DNA of 64,000 bases from JAVWHX01 sp036639875 (GTDB lineage Bacteria; Bacillota_I; Bacilli_A; Erysipelotrichales; Coprobacillaceae). Shown here in pieces: positions 31,429 through 42,600 of this stretch. The DNA lies in assembly GCA_036639875.1 (NCBI GenBank), contig JAVWHX010000001.1, positions 88,853 to 152,852 on the forward strand. Reading direction: 5' to 3'. Made by a program: the position numbers and the translations under genes. Each line of letters begins with the position of its first letter. Position 1 is the first letter of the stretch. Under the pieces are notes generated by a model. It saw nothing but the letters and a program-made list of their open reading frames with translations. It made no database searches and was not told the DNA's origin.

Positions 31429-31473
31429 TTTCATAATTTCTTACTTTTATGAAAAATAGTTTCATGGTATAAT
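31429..31473. promoter_or_regulatory. Candidate RpiR operator and rpiR -10 box
   Basis: TTTCATAA (31429-31436) and TTATGAAA (31447-31454) form a perfect 8-bp inverted repeat with a 10-bp spacer. A TATAAT box for the rightward rpiR gene lies at 31468-31473. The repeat covers the -35 region and sits between rpiR and the divergent GH1 gene. Confidence 0.65.
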
Positions 31474-31490
31474 AAATCCAGGTGATAAAA

Positions 31491-32366
31491 ATGAGTATAA
31501 TGACACAATTAGAATTTGAATTAGATTTCTCATCATCAGAAAAAGAAATCGCTAAATATATCTTAAATCATGGTGATAATGTTTTAAGCATGTCCGTCAA
31601 AGAATTAGCTAAACATACATATACTTCTCCAGCAACAATTGTTCGATTATGTAAAAAAATCGGATTAGAGGGATATAATGATTTCAAAATTAAATATTCG
31701 GCAGAACTTCAGTATGATTTACATCATAATGATCGGATTGATGTTAATTTTCCTTTTACTGAAGATGATTCACAAACATTGATTAGTCGTAAGATAGCTT
31801 CTTTATCACAAGAAGTTATCTCTGAAACAACTAAACTTATTAATTTTGATCAACTTGATAAAATAGTGAATCTTATATATCAATATCACGATATTGATAT
31901 ATATGGTTCTGGTAATTCATTACTTGCTGCCATGTCATTTCAACATAAAATGATGCGTATTCAACGAAGTATTAATATTAAGTTTTTACACGGAGAACAA
32001 GTTTTTCAATCGTATAATGCAAGTCCTAAACGATTATCGATTATTATTTCTTATTCAGGAGAAACATATGATCTTATTCAAATTGCTCAAACAGTAAAAG
32101 AAAAGAATTCTCCTTTAATTGTTTTAACTTCAATTGGAGATAATCATTTATCTCATTATGCAGATTATATTCTCAACTTTGGTTCACGTGAAAAAGTCTT
32201 TACAAAGATTGCTCCATTTGCTTCTCAAACATCAATGGAATACTTGATGAATGTTATATTCTCTTGTATATTTCAAAAAGATTATGATGAAAACATTCAA
32301 AATAAAATTAGTTATGATAAGAAAAACGATGCTAGACATCCTCGTTCTAGTCCAGTTAGTGATTAA
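31491..32366 (+). CDS. RpiR/MurR family transcriptional regulator (HTH + SIS)
   Basis: A 291-residue regulator. The N-terminal HTH_6 domain has FSSSEKEIAKYIL, MSVKELAKHTYTSPATIVRLCKKIGLEGYNDFKIK. The SIS phosphosugar-binding domain spans about residues 125-260 (DIYGSGNSLLAAMSF, IIISYSGETYDLIQIA, PLIVLTSI). The start at 31491 has AGGTG at good spacing; a GTG three codons earlier is less likely. It probably controls the divergent GH1 gene, itself, and perhaps GH1 copy 1, in response to a sugar phosphate. Confidence 0.93.
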   Translation: MSIMTQLEFELDFSSSEKEIAKYILNHGDNVLSMSVKELAKHTYTSPATIVRLCKKIGLEGYNDFKIKYSAELQYDLHHNDRIDVNFPFTEDDSQTLISRKIASLSQEVISETTKLINFDQLDKIVNLIYQYHDIDIYGSGNSLLAAMSFQHKMMRIQRSINIKFLHGEQVFQSYNASPKRLSIIISYSGETYDLIQIAQTVKEKNSPLIVLTSIGDNHLSHYADYILNFGSREKVFTKIAPFASQTSMEYLMNVIFSCIFQKDYDENIQNKISYDKKNDARHPRSSPVSD

Positions 32367-32396
32367 AAAAGAAGTGTAGTTTTTTACACTTCTTTT
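32367..32396 (+). terminator. Terminator of the RpiR gene
   Basis: A perfect 12-bp stem (AAAAGAAGTGTA / TACACTTCTTTT) with a 6-base loop starts directly after the stop codon and can serve both convergent genes. Confidence 0.85.
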
Positions 32397-32410
32397 CTTT
32401 AGGAGAAAAA

Positions 32411-33808
32411 CTATATATATTCATCAGCATTTGATGATGTTTGACCAGTTGAAACTTTTAACTCTTGAAGAGAAGATTCGTTAATACTAAAGTTAGCTAA
32501 TATCGCTGGTTTAATTTCTTCATTCTTAGTTATTGTTTTATAACCAGGATTATATAAGTATCTCATCGACCAAGTTTCTTCTTCACTATAAGTAGATTTC
32601 GGATTTTTAATATAATAAGCAATATATTTAACATCATCAGGATTATTTTTATCTATAAAATTTTGAGTTGTTTGTTTATATACTGCAATAACATGAGTTG
32701 CTTTCAATTTACTTGTAGCAAAATACATAGAATCAAACTCAACAGTCCTTTTGATAGCACTATTCGTTGTTGAATAATTCTGAGCTTTTTTATCAACATC
32801 ACTTTTCATGTTTTCAAGTAGTTCTTGTGGTATTTGTGAGCTATCTGTATATACTTTTATCAAACCAGAAACTTCTACCTCAACTGTATCATTTGTTATT
32901 CTAATATTATTTCTATCAGCATCACTTTGAGAATATTTAGCAATAACAGTTACTTTCTGGCCATTAGACAATTCCCCATTTTCAACCTCATCAGTTTCCA
33001 CCATTTGATAATCAACACTCTCTAAAAAATCCTTGATATTATGATTATTTCCTTGATAATCACTGAGTGCAGTAATTAATGCTTTACCACTACCATCGGT
33101 ACCTAAGCATGATAATTCAACACTCTCAACAAGATTAATTTTAGTGATTTGGAAAAATGTTCGATAAATATAATAACCTCCACCACAAACAAAAATCAAT
33201 GACATAACAATTCCAAAAACAATAAAGATATTCTTATTACTTTTTCTAGGAGGTAATTGTAATGAATTCTCATTATTGATAACTTGATGAAGAGTATTTT
33301 CTTGAACAGAAAGACTTTTCAAATAACAATTATGTATCTTTGGGACAATCATTATTTTATGCATATCTAAACATAAAATCAATGAATAAAGTCCTGTTAA
33401 ATAAGCAAAGTAAAATGACCAATTATATATCCTCATACTAGAACTTATTAGCCCAATATATTGAACATTTGAAGAAGAACTTCCAAAATTCAGATTCTTT
33501 AATAATGAAAGCATAAACTGTATTCCAAACAATCCTAATATTGACATTACGATTGAAATAATAGCTAAAACTAAAATTGTTGAATCCTTAGCTTTGTGAG
33601 AATAATAATAAAAAGATCCCAAACATATAAAAATTGCTAGTAACAAACTAACAAATACTCCAACTATTAAAGCAAAATTAAAGAAAGGATGAACTCCTAA
33701 AAATATTTTTACGCCTATATTTAAAAACAAATAATAAACACCTACAAAAATTCCTAAATAAACTAATAAATTCCTTTTTAAAAAACCATTACTAGAAACT
33801 GAACTCAT
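32411..33808 (-). CDS. Polytopic membrane protein with extracytoplasmic domain, unknown
   Basis: A 465-residue protein with four N-terminal membrane helices in the first ~160 residues, a cytoplasmic linker, a fifth helix (about 193-213, IFIVFGIVMSLIFVCGGGYYIY) and a ~245-residue C-terminal domain probably outside the cell. I do not recognise the family. GGGGGA lies ~11 bases before the chosen start, which is rather far, so the exact start is uncertain. It stands alone. Confidence 0.7.
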   Translation of the reverse strand: MSSVSSNGFLKRNLLVYLGIFVGVYYLFLNIGVKIFLGVHPFFNFALIVGVFVSLLLAIFICLGSFYYYSHKAKDSTILVLAIISIVMSILGLFGIQFMLSLLKNLNFGSSSSNVQYIGLISSSMRIYNWSFYFAYLTGLYSLILCLDMHKIMIVPKIHNCYLKSLSVQENTLHQVINNENSLQLPPRKSNKNIFIVFGIVMSLIFVCGGGYYIYRTFFQITKINLVESVELSCLGTDGSGKALITALSDYQGNNHNIKDFLESVDYQMVETDEVENGELSNGQKVTVIAKYSQSDADRNNIRITNDTVEVEVSGLIKVYTDSSQIPQELLENMKSDVDKKAQNYSTTNSAIKRTVEFDSMYFATSKLKATHVIAVYKQTTQNFIDKNNPDDVKYIAYYIKNPKSTYSEEETWSMRYLYNPGYKTITKNEEIKPAILANFSINESSLQELKVSTGQTSSNADEYI

Positions 33809-33885
33809 TTCGACAATATCCCCCTTTTTAATTATTCTATCAAAAAAAAGTCATAAATATGGTCACACCAAGACATAAAAAAACA

Positions 33886-33903
33886 TATAACATATGAGTT
33901 ATA
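33886..33903 (-). terminator. Weak terminator of the second SplB-like gene
   Basis: TATAAC and GTTATA arms with a 6-base loop are followed on the minus strand by ATGTTTTTTT. Confidence 0.5.
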
Positions 33904-33910
33904 AGCTTTG

Positions 33911-34798
33911 TTAAAATAAACTTAATTGTTCATTTTTAGGTTTTTCAGTTTTATATGCTTTTATAATATCTTCCATTCTGTATAACAATCCATATTTCTT
34001 ACACTCTTTTTCAAATATATATCTGATATGACTTATATTTTTTGATTTACATAAATACTTTTGCCCATAACGTTTGTTATATTTATCTTTTAATCCTGGA
34101 AATGACTTATCTAATTGTTCATAAAAATATTCTCTTTGTCCATCTCGCAAACTTACTCCAAAGAAGCAGTTTACAAACTTAGCACCTGCTTCATATGATA
34201 ATCTCACAATTTCTTTTATATTCTCATCATTATCAGTAATAAATGGAAGAACAGGATGAAGCAGAACTCCTGTAAAAATACCAGCATCACTGATTTTTTT
34301 AATAGCAGCAAATCTCTTTGATGATACACATACATGAGGTTCTATAATTGAAGATAAATGATCATCAGCACATGTTATTGACATCTTGACTATGACATCA
34401 TTATATTTTTTTATATCTAAAAATAAATCAATATCTCTTACAACCAAATCACTCTTTGTCTCTAAAGAAACCCCAAAATGATAATCTCTCAGCAACATCA
34501 ATGATTGTCTAGTTACCTGTTGTATTTCTTCAAAACGATTATAACTATCACTCATTGCTCCAATCCCAACAACACCTTTAAATTTTTTACTTCTTAATTG
34601 TTGAGCTAATATTTCAATCGCATTCTCTTTTAACTTTACTGTATCAAAATCATAGTTTTGATAACAATCACTACGACTATCACAATAAATACAACCATGA
34701 TGACATCCCCGATATAAATTCATATTATATTCATTGCCAAACCATGCATCAGGATATTTCGTTTTCGTTAAAATTGTTTTTGCTTGTATTGTTTGCAT
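33911..34798 (-). CDS. SplB-like radical SAM protein (copy 2)
   Basis: A 295-residue radical SAM protein with YRGCHHGCIYCDSRSDCY (cluster motif CX3CX2C at about residues 32-39), GIGAMSDSYNRFEE and ETKSDLVVRDIDL, all paralleled in the protein at 13943-14767. The two are clearly paralogous but well diverged. Substrate is unknown. Neither lies beside DNA-repair or sporulation genes, so a spore-photoproduct role should not be assumed. AAGGTG precedes the start. Confidence 0.88.
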   Translation of the reverse strand: MQTIQAKTILTKTKYPDAWFGNEYNMNLYRGCHHGCIYCDSRSDCYQNYDFDTVKLKENAIEILAQQLRSKKFKGVVGIGAMSDSYNRFEEIQQVTRQSLMLLRDYHFGVSLETKSDLVVRDIDLFLDIKKYNDVIVKMSITCADDHLSSIIEPHVCVSSKRFAAIKKISDAGIFTGVLLHPVLPFITDNDENIKEIVRLSYEAGAKFVNCFFGVSLRDGQREYFYEQLDKSFPGLKDKYNKRYGQKYLCKSKNISHIRYIFEKECKKYGLLYRMEDIIKAYKTEKPKNEQLSLF

Positions 34799-34831
34799 AT
34801 AATCACCTTGTTATATTATAAATGATAAAAA

Positions 34832-34856
34832 CAAAAAAAGAAACACTAAGGTTTCT
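34832..34856 (-). terminator. Terminator of the SRPBCC gene
   Basis: AGAAAC and GTTTCT arms with a 6-base loop, followed by TTTTTTTG on the minus strand at the stop of the SRPBCC gene. Confidence 0.65.
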
Positions 34857-35253
34857 ATCTTTGTAATGCTTTCTTTAAATCTTGAATATAACTTTTTTGT
34901 TGTTTACGTATATAGGGTTTAGCCATTAAATTCATAACCATCTTCTTAACTTCAATAGATTCAATCAATTCAATATGAACCAACTGATTCTCCAAAACCT
35001 TAAACTTTCCAATCCAATGCCCCTCAATATTGTCATTCTTAATATCAAACTCATAAACTTCATTCATAACTTTACAAGTAATTGTGAATTCAGTACGATA
35101 TCCAGATTTATCATATTCAATAAAGTGATTATCATCAACAACTTCAATTCTTTCAATATCACTTCTCCATAATTGATTATCTAAATTGGTTATAAGATCC
35201 CATACTTCATTTATAGAATTCTGAAAAGTTTCTTCTATTTTTACGATATGCAT
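34855..35253 (-). CDS. SRPBCC (START-like) domain protein
   Basis: A 132-residue soluble protein with the SRPBCC ligand-binding fold: VKIEETFQNSINEVWDLITNLDNQLWRSDIERIEVV opens it and a long C-terminal helix closes it. No catalytic role is apparent. The start at 35253 is chosen because GGGATGGG precedes it; an ATG six codons upstream overlaps that site. It follows the DUF1700 operon in the same direction, 41 bases away. Confidence 0.82.
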   Translation of the reverse strand: MHIVKIEETFQNSINEVWDLITNLDNQLWRSDIERIEVVDDNHFIEYDKSGYRTEFTITCKVMNEVYEFDIKNDNIEGHWIGKFKVLENQLVHIELIESIEVKKMVMNLMAKPYIRKQQKSYIQDLKKALQR

Positions 35254-35294
35254 ATTGTCCCATCCCTTCATATAGGATATTATAGCATATTATT

Positions 35295-35522
35295 TTAAAA
35301 TAAACTTATAATTTGTATACCATTATTAAAATTAACACCAACATGAAAATTATCATTTTTATCAAAATAAATAATCTGATACCATCGATGTTCTCCATCT
35401 TCTTTAATATAATCAGAACTATCATTCATTAACATCCCAATACCTGATAATAAAATTCCTATAACTAATAAAAGACTTGCAAAGAACAAAGTTAACTTAT
35501 GAACACTCTTTGATTTTAACAT
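35295..35522 (-). CDS. Small single-pass membrane protein
   Basis: A 75-residue protein with one membrane helix (about residues 10-31) and a ~43-residue outer tail (EDGEHRWYQIIYFDKNDNFHVGV). Its start overlaps the stop of the DUF1700 gene by seven bases, so it belongs to the PadR-DUF1700 operon. Function unknown. Confidence 0.75.
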   Translation of the reverse strand: MLKSKSVHKLTLFFASLLLVIGILLSGIGMLMNDSSDYIKEDGEHRWYQIIYFDKNDNFHVGVNFNNGIQIISLF

Positions 35523-36112
35523 ATTGCTCCCACCTTTCTAAACACATCTATAAGCCATTGTTTAACATTTTCATTAACATTCTTTGTTATTTTCATAATA
35601 CGTCCATAAACAATATAAGTAAGGTAAATACCAATAATTGACATTGCACCCATTAATGCACTAACACCAAGCTGCGTTAAAGCTAATGAAATTGATTCAG
35701 TAAATAATATCATTGAACCAAAGATTCCTATAACAAAAGCTATAAAACCACTAATTCCAAATGCAACTGTTACTATAGGCACACACCAAAGTAGAATGTA
35801 AAATGATAATATTAAACATGCTGCTGCTGCTAATAAAGATCCCCATAATGGAAAACCTAAGATCAATAAAATAGAAACAGATATTGACGTTGATTTCTTC
35901 ATCTTTTTAATCTCAATAACTTCTTGTCCATTAATATTAGCAAGTATTTCTTGCATACTCCCTAATCTAGATACAGCTTCACTTTCTTCAATTCCATCTT
36001 CTACTAAATCATCAATCATCTCTTCATAATAAGTAATAGATTGACAGACAGTTTCATAAGATTCGTTTTTTAATTCTTTTTTTAACTTCTCTATAAATTC
36101 TTGTTTTGTCAT
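35516..36112 (-). CDS. DUF1700 (HAAS) membrane protein
   Basis: A 198-residue protein. The N-terminal ~60 residues form the HAAS/DUF1700 helical domain (MTKQEFIEKLKKELKNESYE, then ITYYEEMIDDLVEDGIEESEAVSRLGS), followed by about four membrane helices. The family pairs with PadR regulators and may link membrane state to gene control, but its mechanism is unknown. It overlaps the PadR gene by four bases. Confidence 0.88.
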   Translation of the reverse strand: MTKQEFIEKLKKELKNESYETVCQSITYYEEMIDDLVEDGIEESEAVSRLGSMQEILANINGQEVIEIKKMKKSTSISVSILLILGFPLWGSLLAAAACLILSFYILLWCVPIVTVAFGISGFIAFVIGIFGSMILFTESISLALTQLGVSALMGAMSIIGIYLTYIVYGRIMKITKNVNENVKQWLIDVFRKVGAIC

Positions 36113-36423
36113 TTTTCTAATTCCCCTTTTATATATTTATGAATTGTTTCAATTTGATACCATTCATTTAGAAAATCTTCAATATGTTGTTTTCCAAGTT
36201 TTGTAATCTTATAATACTTACGTAATCGGCTATTATGTTCAACAGAATATGTTTCTACATAATCATTACCTTCTAATCTTTTTAAAATAGGATAAAGCGT
36301 AGATTCAGATATTTCTATATATTCACTAGTATCTTTAATAATCTGATAACCATACGAATCTTTTTGTACAAGACTTGCTAAAACACAAAATTCTAAAAAA
36401 CCTTTCTTGAGTTGTATATCCAC
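36109..36423 (-). CDS. PadR family transcriptional regulator
   Basis: A 104-residue winged-helix repressor: KKGFLEFCVLASLVQKDSYGYQII, ISESTLYPILKRLEGNDYVETY and RKYYKITKLGKQHI are the standard PadR-s1 blocks. It opens the PadR-DUF1700-small membrane protein operon. A perfect dyad lies across its promoter, indicating autoregulation. Confidence 0.93.
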   Translation of the reverse strand: MDIQLKKGFLEFCVLASLVQKDSYGYQIIKDTSEYIEISESTLYPILKRLEGNDYVETYSVEHNSRLRKYYKITKLGKQHIEDFLNEWYQIETIHKYIKGELEK

Positions 36424-36444
36424 ATCAATACCTCCCTCTACACC

Positions 36445-36475
36445 ATACTATACATTACATAGTATAATGTGTCAA
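36445..36475 (-). promoter_or_regulatory. padR promoter with embedded operator
   Basis: On the minus strand TTGACA (36470-36475) and TATAGT (36447-36452) are 17 bp apart. A perfect inverted repeat, ATACTAT-N7-ATAGTAT (36445-36465), covers the -10 and the spacer. Confidence 0.88.
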
Positions 36476-36591
36476 GGAGTATAGTAAAAAAAGATAAATA
36501 TCTCTTTATAAAAATGCAATAATGAATTTGAAGAATCCTATACAGCGATTAAATATGGAATTAATAAAGAATAAATAATTTCATAATAAAA

Positions 36592-36632
36592 ATCCTCTTT
36601 TAGTAGTTTTGATTATTCTACCATTAGAGGAT
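36592..36632 (-). terminator. Terminator of the rotary-ATPase/surface-protein operon
   Basis: ATCCTCT and AGAGGAT outer arms and inner TAG/CTA pairing flank a loop; on the minus strand the hairpin is followed by TTTTTATT. It lies 35 bases beyond the stop of the giant gene. Nothing else is seen in 36476-36666. Confidence 0.75.
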
Positions 36633-36666
36633 ATTTTATAATTTCTTATAAAAACTGCTTTTCTTT

Positions 36667-39600
36667 TTAATTCTGTATCATCTTTCTTTTCTTATATAAC
36701 ACAACTAATAATGCACTTATTGAAATAAATACTGTACCTATAACCACCCAATCTAATGGGAATCCATTATTTATTTTATTGACTTGTGGTTCATTCTTTA
36801 ACTGTTTTATATCCAAACCATTCTTCTCTAATTCTTTTATCTTTTCATTTTCACTGATTATTTCTTCTTCAGCTTCTAGAATTGATTGTTTTTGATACGT
36901 TTCGAATTTTCCTTCCTTTGCATTATATTTTGTTACATAAGCTTGTCTTTCTTGACTATTCTTTGATTTCTGTTTCTCTACTTTTTCAATAATTTCTTCT
37001 TTTTCTTCACTCGTTAACACTGTCTTCTCAGTATCACTATTCTTATTTGAAACGATTATCATTTCAGCTTCTTCTAATAGTGTTAACCCTTCTTCATCTA
37101 ACTGTATAAGTTCGTTTTCAAAGGTTTCTACATCTCCTTCTTTACTTTCAATGTTCTCAACTGGTGCATCAAACAATGAGAAAAAGCTAGTTTTCATAAA
37201 GTCAAAGAATCCTATATCTTTTGATTGACTTTCTACATCAATTGTTTTTCCTGAAAGATAATCAAATCCAACCAATGTTCCATCTTTATATCTGACAAAC
37301 ATTATTGTTGTATCATTTTCCATAGTTCCACTGATTTCAACAATATCTTCATTCCTGAATCCTTCTGGAGTCTTAATCTCTCCTATTACATTCAACAATT
37401 TTCCATTTTCTTGTAAGATACACTGTATTTGTTTTCCATTGTAAACATCAACAATAACTTGTATCCCTCTTTTTTCCAAGTGTCCATCTATGATATGAAG
37501 TTTACCTCGTTTAACAAGTAACATATCATTCACTTCTTTATTGTTTGTTGTTGAATAGGTTGAATAGTTCTTAATCTGATATCCTTGATTCTCTCCGCTA
37601 TATATTTCCTTTGTCTCTAAGAGTTCTCCTAAGATAGCTGCTTTTCTCTTTTTACTGTCTTTTAAACTCACTATCTCCTGTTCCTTACTCAAGACTTCAT
37701 TATGATATAAATGGATATAGTCTCCTTGCCACTTCATATCATTATCTTTAACTCCATCATCTACAAGATAATAATAGCGATTCTTATATGTAGATACACT
37801 TTGTATAACATCTTCTGCCTTTACAAGATAATCATATGATTCTTTTCCATATGAAACTTTTATTTCTATATCTGTTTGATAATCATATCCTATTGTCAGA
37901 GTTCTCTCTTTGACTGTATATTCCTTTTCAGTACTTCCATAAGATAACTTCACTTGGATACCTTTATCTTGATACGCTGATAGAGAATCATTAAATTCTA
38001 TGTTAATTCTATCTGTACCTGATGAATAAACATTTAATTTTGGTAATTTCTTTTCTATTGTTGCCATTCTTGCCTTACTGCTTAATGTTCCTAAAGATGG
38101 TGTTCTAGGAATATAATCTAATCTTGCTTCTCCTTCAAAGAGTCCATCTAATACCGAGTAGGCTGTACTATAATCTCCTGGCACTGCCAATCCTTCTTGA
38201 TATTTAGGTGTCGTATTCCCAGATACAACAGATGGTAAATAACCATGAGTGTCAAATGTAAATAATGGTGATATTTTTTTATTGGTTGCATCAATTGCAT
38301 AGTAATAGCCTCTAGATGGAATTGTGATTTGATTTCCCTTTCCAGCTACAATGGAAGTACTATTATCTTTCCCTAAATTATAGTTTCTATCTTTATACCA
38401 TGTATAATCACCATCTTCAAGGATAATTGTTTGAGGAGATACATCATTTCCTTCATAATAAGTCTGTCCTTCTACAACTTTTGCAGTAGTGAAGTAATTA
38501 CTTAAATATGCCAAAACCGATGACCATATAGTATCTTCATTCACTTTTAACTTCAATGATATCCTTTGGAATTGACACGTTACTGACGAGATTGTAACAT
38601 CCCCCTCTTTTGATTTAATAACCAAATCGTACATTTCTGATGGTTTATTAGCTGAGTAAATCTTATATGTCCCATCTGGTAAATCTGCATGAACTCTAAA
38701 AACATGTTTTGTATAATCTATTGGTGTAAAACTAAAGTCATTCTTCCCGTTAACTGCACTAAAATCTCTACCTAATTCTAGAGTCGCATACACAGACATT
38801 TGATTTGTTGCCCAAGCCAATCCTGGACGCTTTGAATTCTTAGTAGTTCCAGTCACTGGATCATAGACATTTGTCAACAAGTCATAATCACCAATATCCG
38901 CTTCTGTAATGACTTCAATATGTTCTCTAGTTGGATCTTGCCATATGCCTGCATCCTTTGCTTTGATACCATTTAATGTAGAATTCTCTTCAATCTTTAT
39001 TCCTAATATATTCTTATCTTCTACAATGTCTCGATAATTATATGTAACGAAATTACTTTTCTCTTTATCAACACTGCTAACTCTTGAATTATGAATCAGA
39101 TAACCTCTCAATCTTTTAATAGGCGTAACTCCCTCAACTTCTTGAACATAACCAAATAAACCACCTGCATAAGATGAAGCATGAACATCAATATTAGATA
39201 CATATCCACCATATGATGAAAAATTCGGATTATCTAAAATAACACAACCAGCAATACCACCTGCATAATTATTCTTAGCAGTTATCTTTGTATCTCTTAC
39301 AATTGCATAACGAGTAGTAATATTTGTATCCATTCCATAACTACCGCCAAAGAACCCTCCTGCATAGTTATTTGCCTCAATTTCACACCTTGCAACTACA
39401 TTATGCCAATCTGTTGACTTTACAGTTTTATGACCTGAAAAACCAATAATTCCTCCTGCATAATCTTTAGTTGTTTTAACCTTTGTATCATATACCGCAC
39501 ACCAATAAGGAGGTGGTGAATATACTTTGTTTTCAATGTCGGCTTCTCCATCTGTTATAACATTACCTGACCCTACAATACCACCTGCATACTTTTCTGC

Positions 39601-42600
39601 TTGAACATCGGCATTAACCACTGTAACTGTATAACAACCGCCTCTACCTACTACACCTCCAGCTGCATATTTTGCACGCACATTAGCAAATCGAACTTCA
39701 CTATTCACCACCGAATTATTACATTCGCCAGCGACTCCTCCTGCATTAAATCTTTCTGCATTAACAGTCACATTTTCAATTATAGAATTGGAGACATTAC
39801 CTTTGCCTAATATTCCTCCTATTCCCGAACCACCTTTAAGATTTATGTTTTTTGCATTAATATCATAAACAATTCCTGTCCCAGTCCCAACTGCACCTCC
39901 AATATAATAACTAGAGATAGTTGAATTAATAGTTATATCTTGAAGAGAGACTCCATCAAGTTCAGAATTATTTATGTTTGCATAAGTTACCCCAAAAATT
40001 CCTCCATGATTTGTTCCATTTCCTTCAATTAACACATTCTTTGCGCTATAATTTGTTGAAATTTTTGTCGTATTATAACCGCCTATACCCCCTATGTTTG
40101 ATTTTCCTTTAAGCGAAACATTTTCAACTGATATGTCATTGTTGGAAGTAGCTTTTAAATAAGTTACATTTTGATAACCAACTATTCCTCCTACCGAAGT
40201 ACTTTCGCTCGCATTAACAATTATATTCTTACCTGTTATATTTTGCATACCTCCACTGCAACTTCCTACTAACCCACCAACTGATCCATTTGTACCAGTA
40301 ATTACCGTCTTATAAGTTCCTTCTATCAGAATTTCGGAAACTTCCACATTTTTGATATTACCTACATTATTTCCAATCATCCCTATTATCGAACCATTAA
40401 AAAGGTTTGCATTTAACTTACTATTTTTAAATACACAATTCTCTAAATCTGCTGAGTTTTGTTTTATGATTCCCATTGCTCCTTTATTTGGCGCTGATGT
40501 TTCATAATTTATGTTGATATTATCAAATGTTATATCTGATATTCCACTCATACTATTTTTAATTAAATTATATCCTTGTGAATCATTAAATGTTAAGTTT
40601 TTAATAATACTTGTTGCTTTATCTTGACCTATAAATCTATTTACAGCTACATCTAATACTGGGTTTTTTATGCCCTCAAAGTCTATTATCCCAATTATTT
40701 TAAAGTTCTCTGATGATTCTTTATGATTCGCAACTATATTTTGCCATTGTTGGCTATTACTTATCTCCCAATAAACTGGTCCTTGATAATCCACCATGCT
40801 TGATAATGTCATTATTGCTGGGTTCTTTTTGTTTTTTAATATAACATTTAATTTATATAAGTCTAAAGCCTTTAACTTCTTTGAAGTAATTGTACATACA
40901 CTGACATCATTCTTTGTTGTTTTATCAATTGATAATTCTGTCATATCATCAATTGTTATGTTTTGAATATCAAATCCTTCATGATGAACTTCAACTTCAA
41001 CTTCATATGTCTCTCCCATTTGTTTGGAATTGATAACTGACATTTTCACATTATCTGAGCTTAAGTATTTTGACTGTTGATCTGGTAATAGTTCTCCATT
41101 TGTATTCTTAACTTTAGGAAGCGCTCCATTTTCTACTTCTGAATAATCAAAGGCATTTCCCATCTTAATAGTATATAGATATGTATCTTTATTAGATAAC
41201 TGTTCTCTTGTTAGAAGTCCTGTCGCATCATCAACACCTATATCCATATTGTTAAAATATTGTCCACTATAGGCATAATTATCTTTATCTATTGGATAGC
41301 TATTCTTTTTTGCAGCTATACGATGCGCATAGTTATAATCCGCTTTACTTAACATCATACTTCCTACACTTAAACAATTACGCGATGATGTATTAACAGA
41401 AATACCACCATTATATTCATTACTTGATTCGATGATTACATCTGAATAACATCTTTGGATTTTTCCCTCTTCATTAGCTACTCTAACACCAACTAATCCT
41501 CCATTATTCATTAAGCTTTTAATTTTTCCAGATGCATAACTATCTAATAATACACCTGAGCTGCCAAGTTTTCCTACTATCCCAGCAGCAGATGGTGAAA
41601 TTTCTGTTCTTGAAGTGTCTAATTCAATTTCAAAATCACTCACATAACAGTGATTAAGTTTACCATTTAAAGTACTAGTCATACCAGAAATGGTATTTGA
41701 TGTTGCCGTGTTTGATGGTACACTCTTTAATTTCATATCTTTGATAGAACAGTTTTTAATTTCAGACATCATTCCCGCTGTATTCACCAATCCCGAGATT
41801 ATTCCGTCTGTTCCTTCAAGAGATATATCTCTGATATGTATATTACTAATTTCTCCTATTGTTGTATTTATCAAAGCAGTTGAAAGAGTTGTATCTCTCA
41901 TCCACTCAAATCCTTGAATTCTTACATTTTTAAATGTTCCATTCATTGCATCTATTAATGCACTAACTTTAGAAAAATCAGAAGGTGGGTTGATATTTGA
42001 GATTGTATGCATTCCTATGAGTTTACCATCTGCATCATATTTTCCTCCGTCAAACTTCCCAGTAAACTTAGTCAAATAAATGCTGTTATAATTACTTACC
42101 GTTGAAAAGTCTAAATCTGTTTTTAATCGATAATTTTGACTTTGATTACTTGCCATAATCATCCAATCATTAAAACTATTAATCGGTTTATAGAACTCTG
42201 CTTTTATACTGCTGTCTGTCACAGTTGCACTGTTCTCTGTATGTGTAGAACGATAATCAAACTTTGATATCTTATATTCTGATACATAGACTTTTGGATT
42301 ACTGACTTTTACTTTGACTTCATAAAAATGATTAACAACCTGTTGTTCAAAGATAATACAATCCACATTATCTACTGTAATATTTGATATGATATCATTG
42401 TTTGGATTGGTCATCTTGATTGTTACATCTGCATAGTCTTCTGTTTGTTTTGTAACAACACTATCGACCACTTTTGGTGCAATGCCATCTTCAACTTCAG
42501 GAAGTTTTATATAAGGTTGATACTTATCCATACAGCTGTCCATTTTAAGTTGAGGATAATATCCTAATTCAACTAATGAATCTACTTCAAAAGTATTTTC

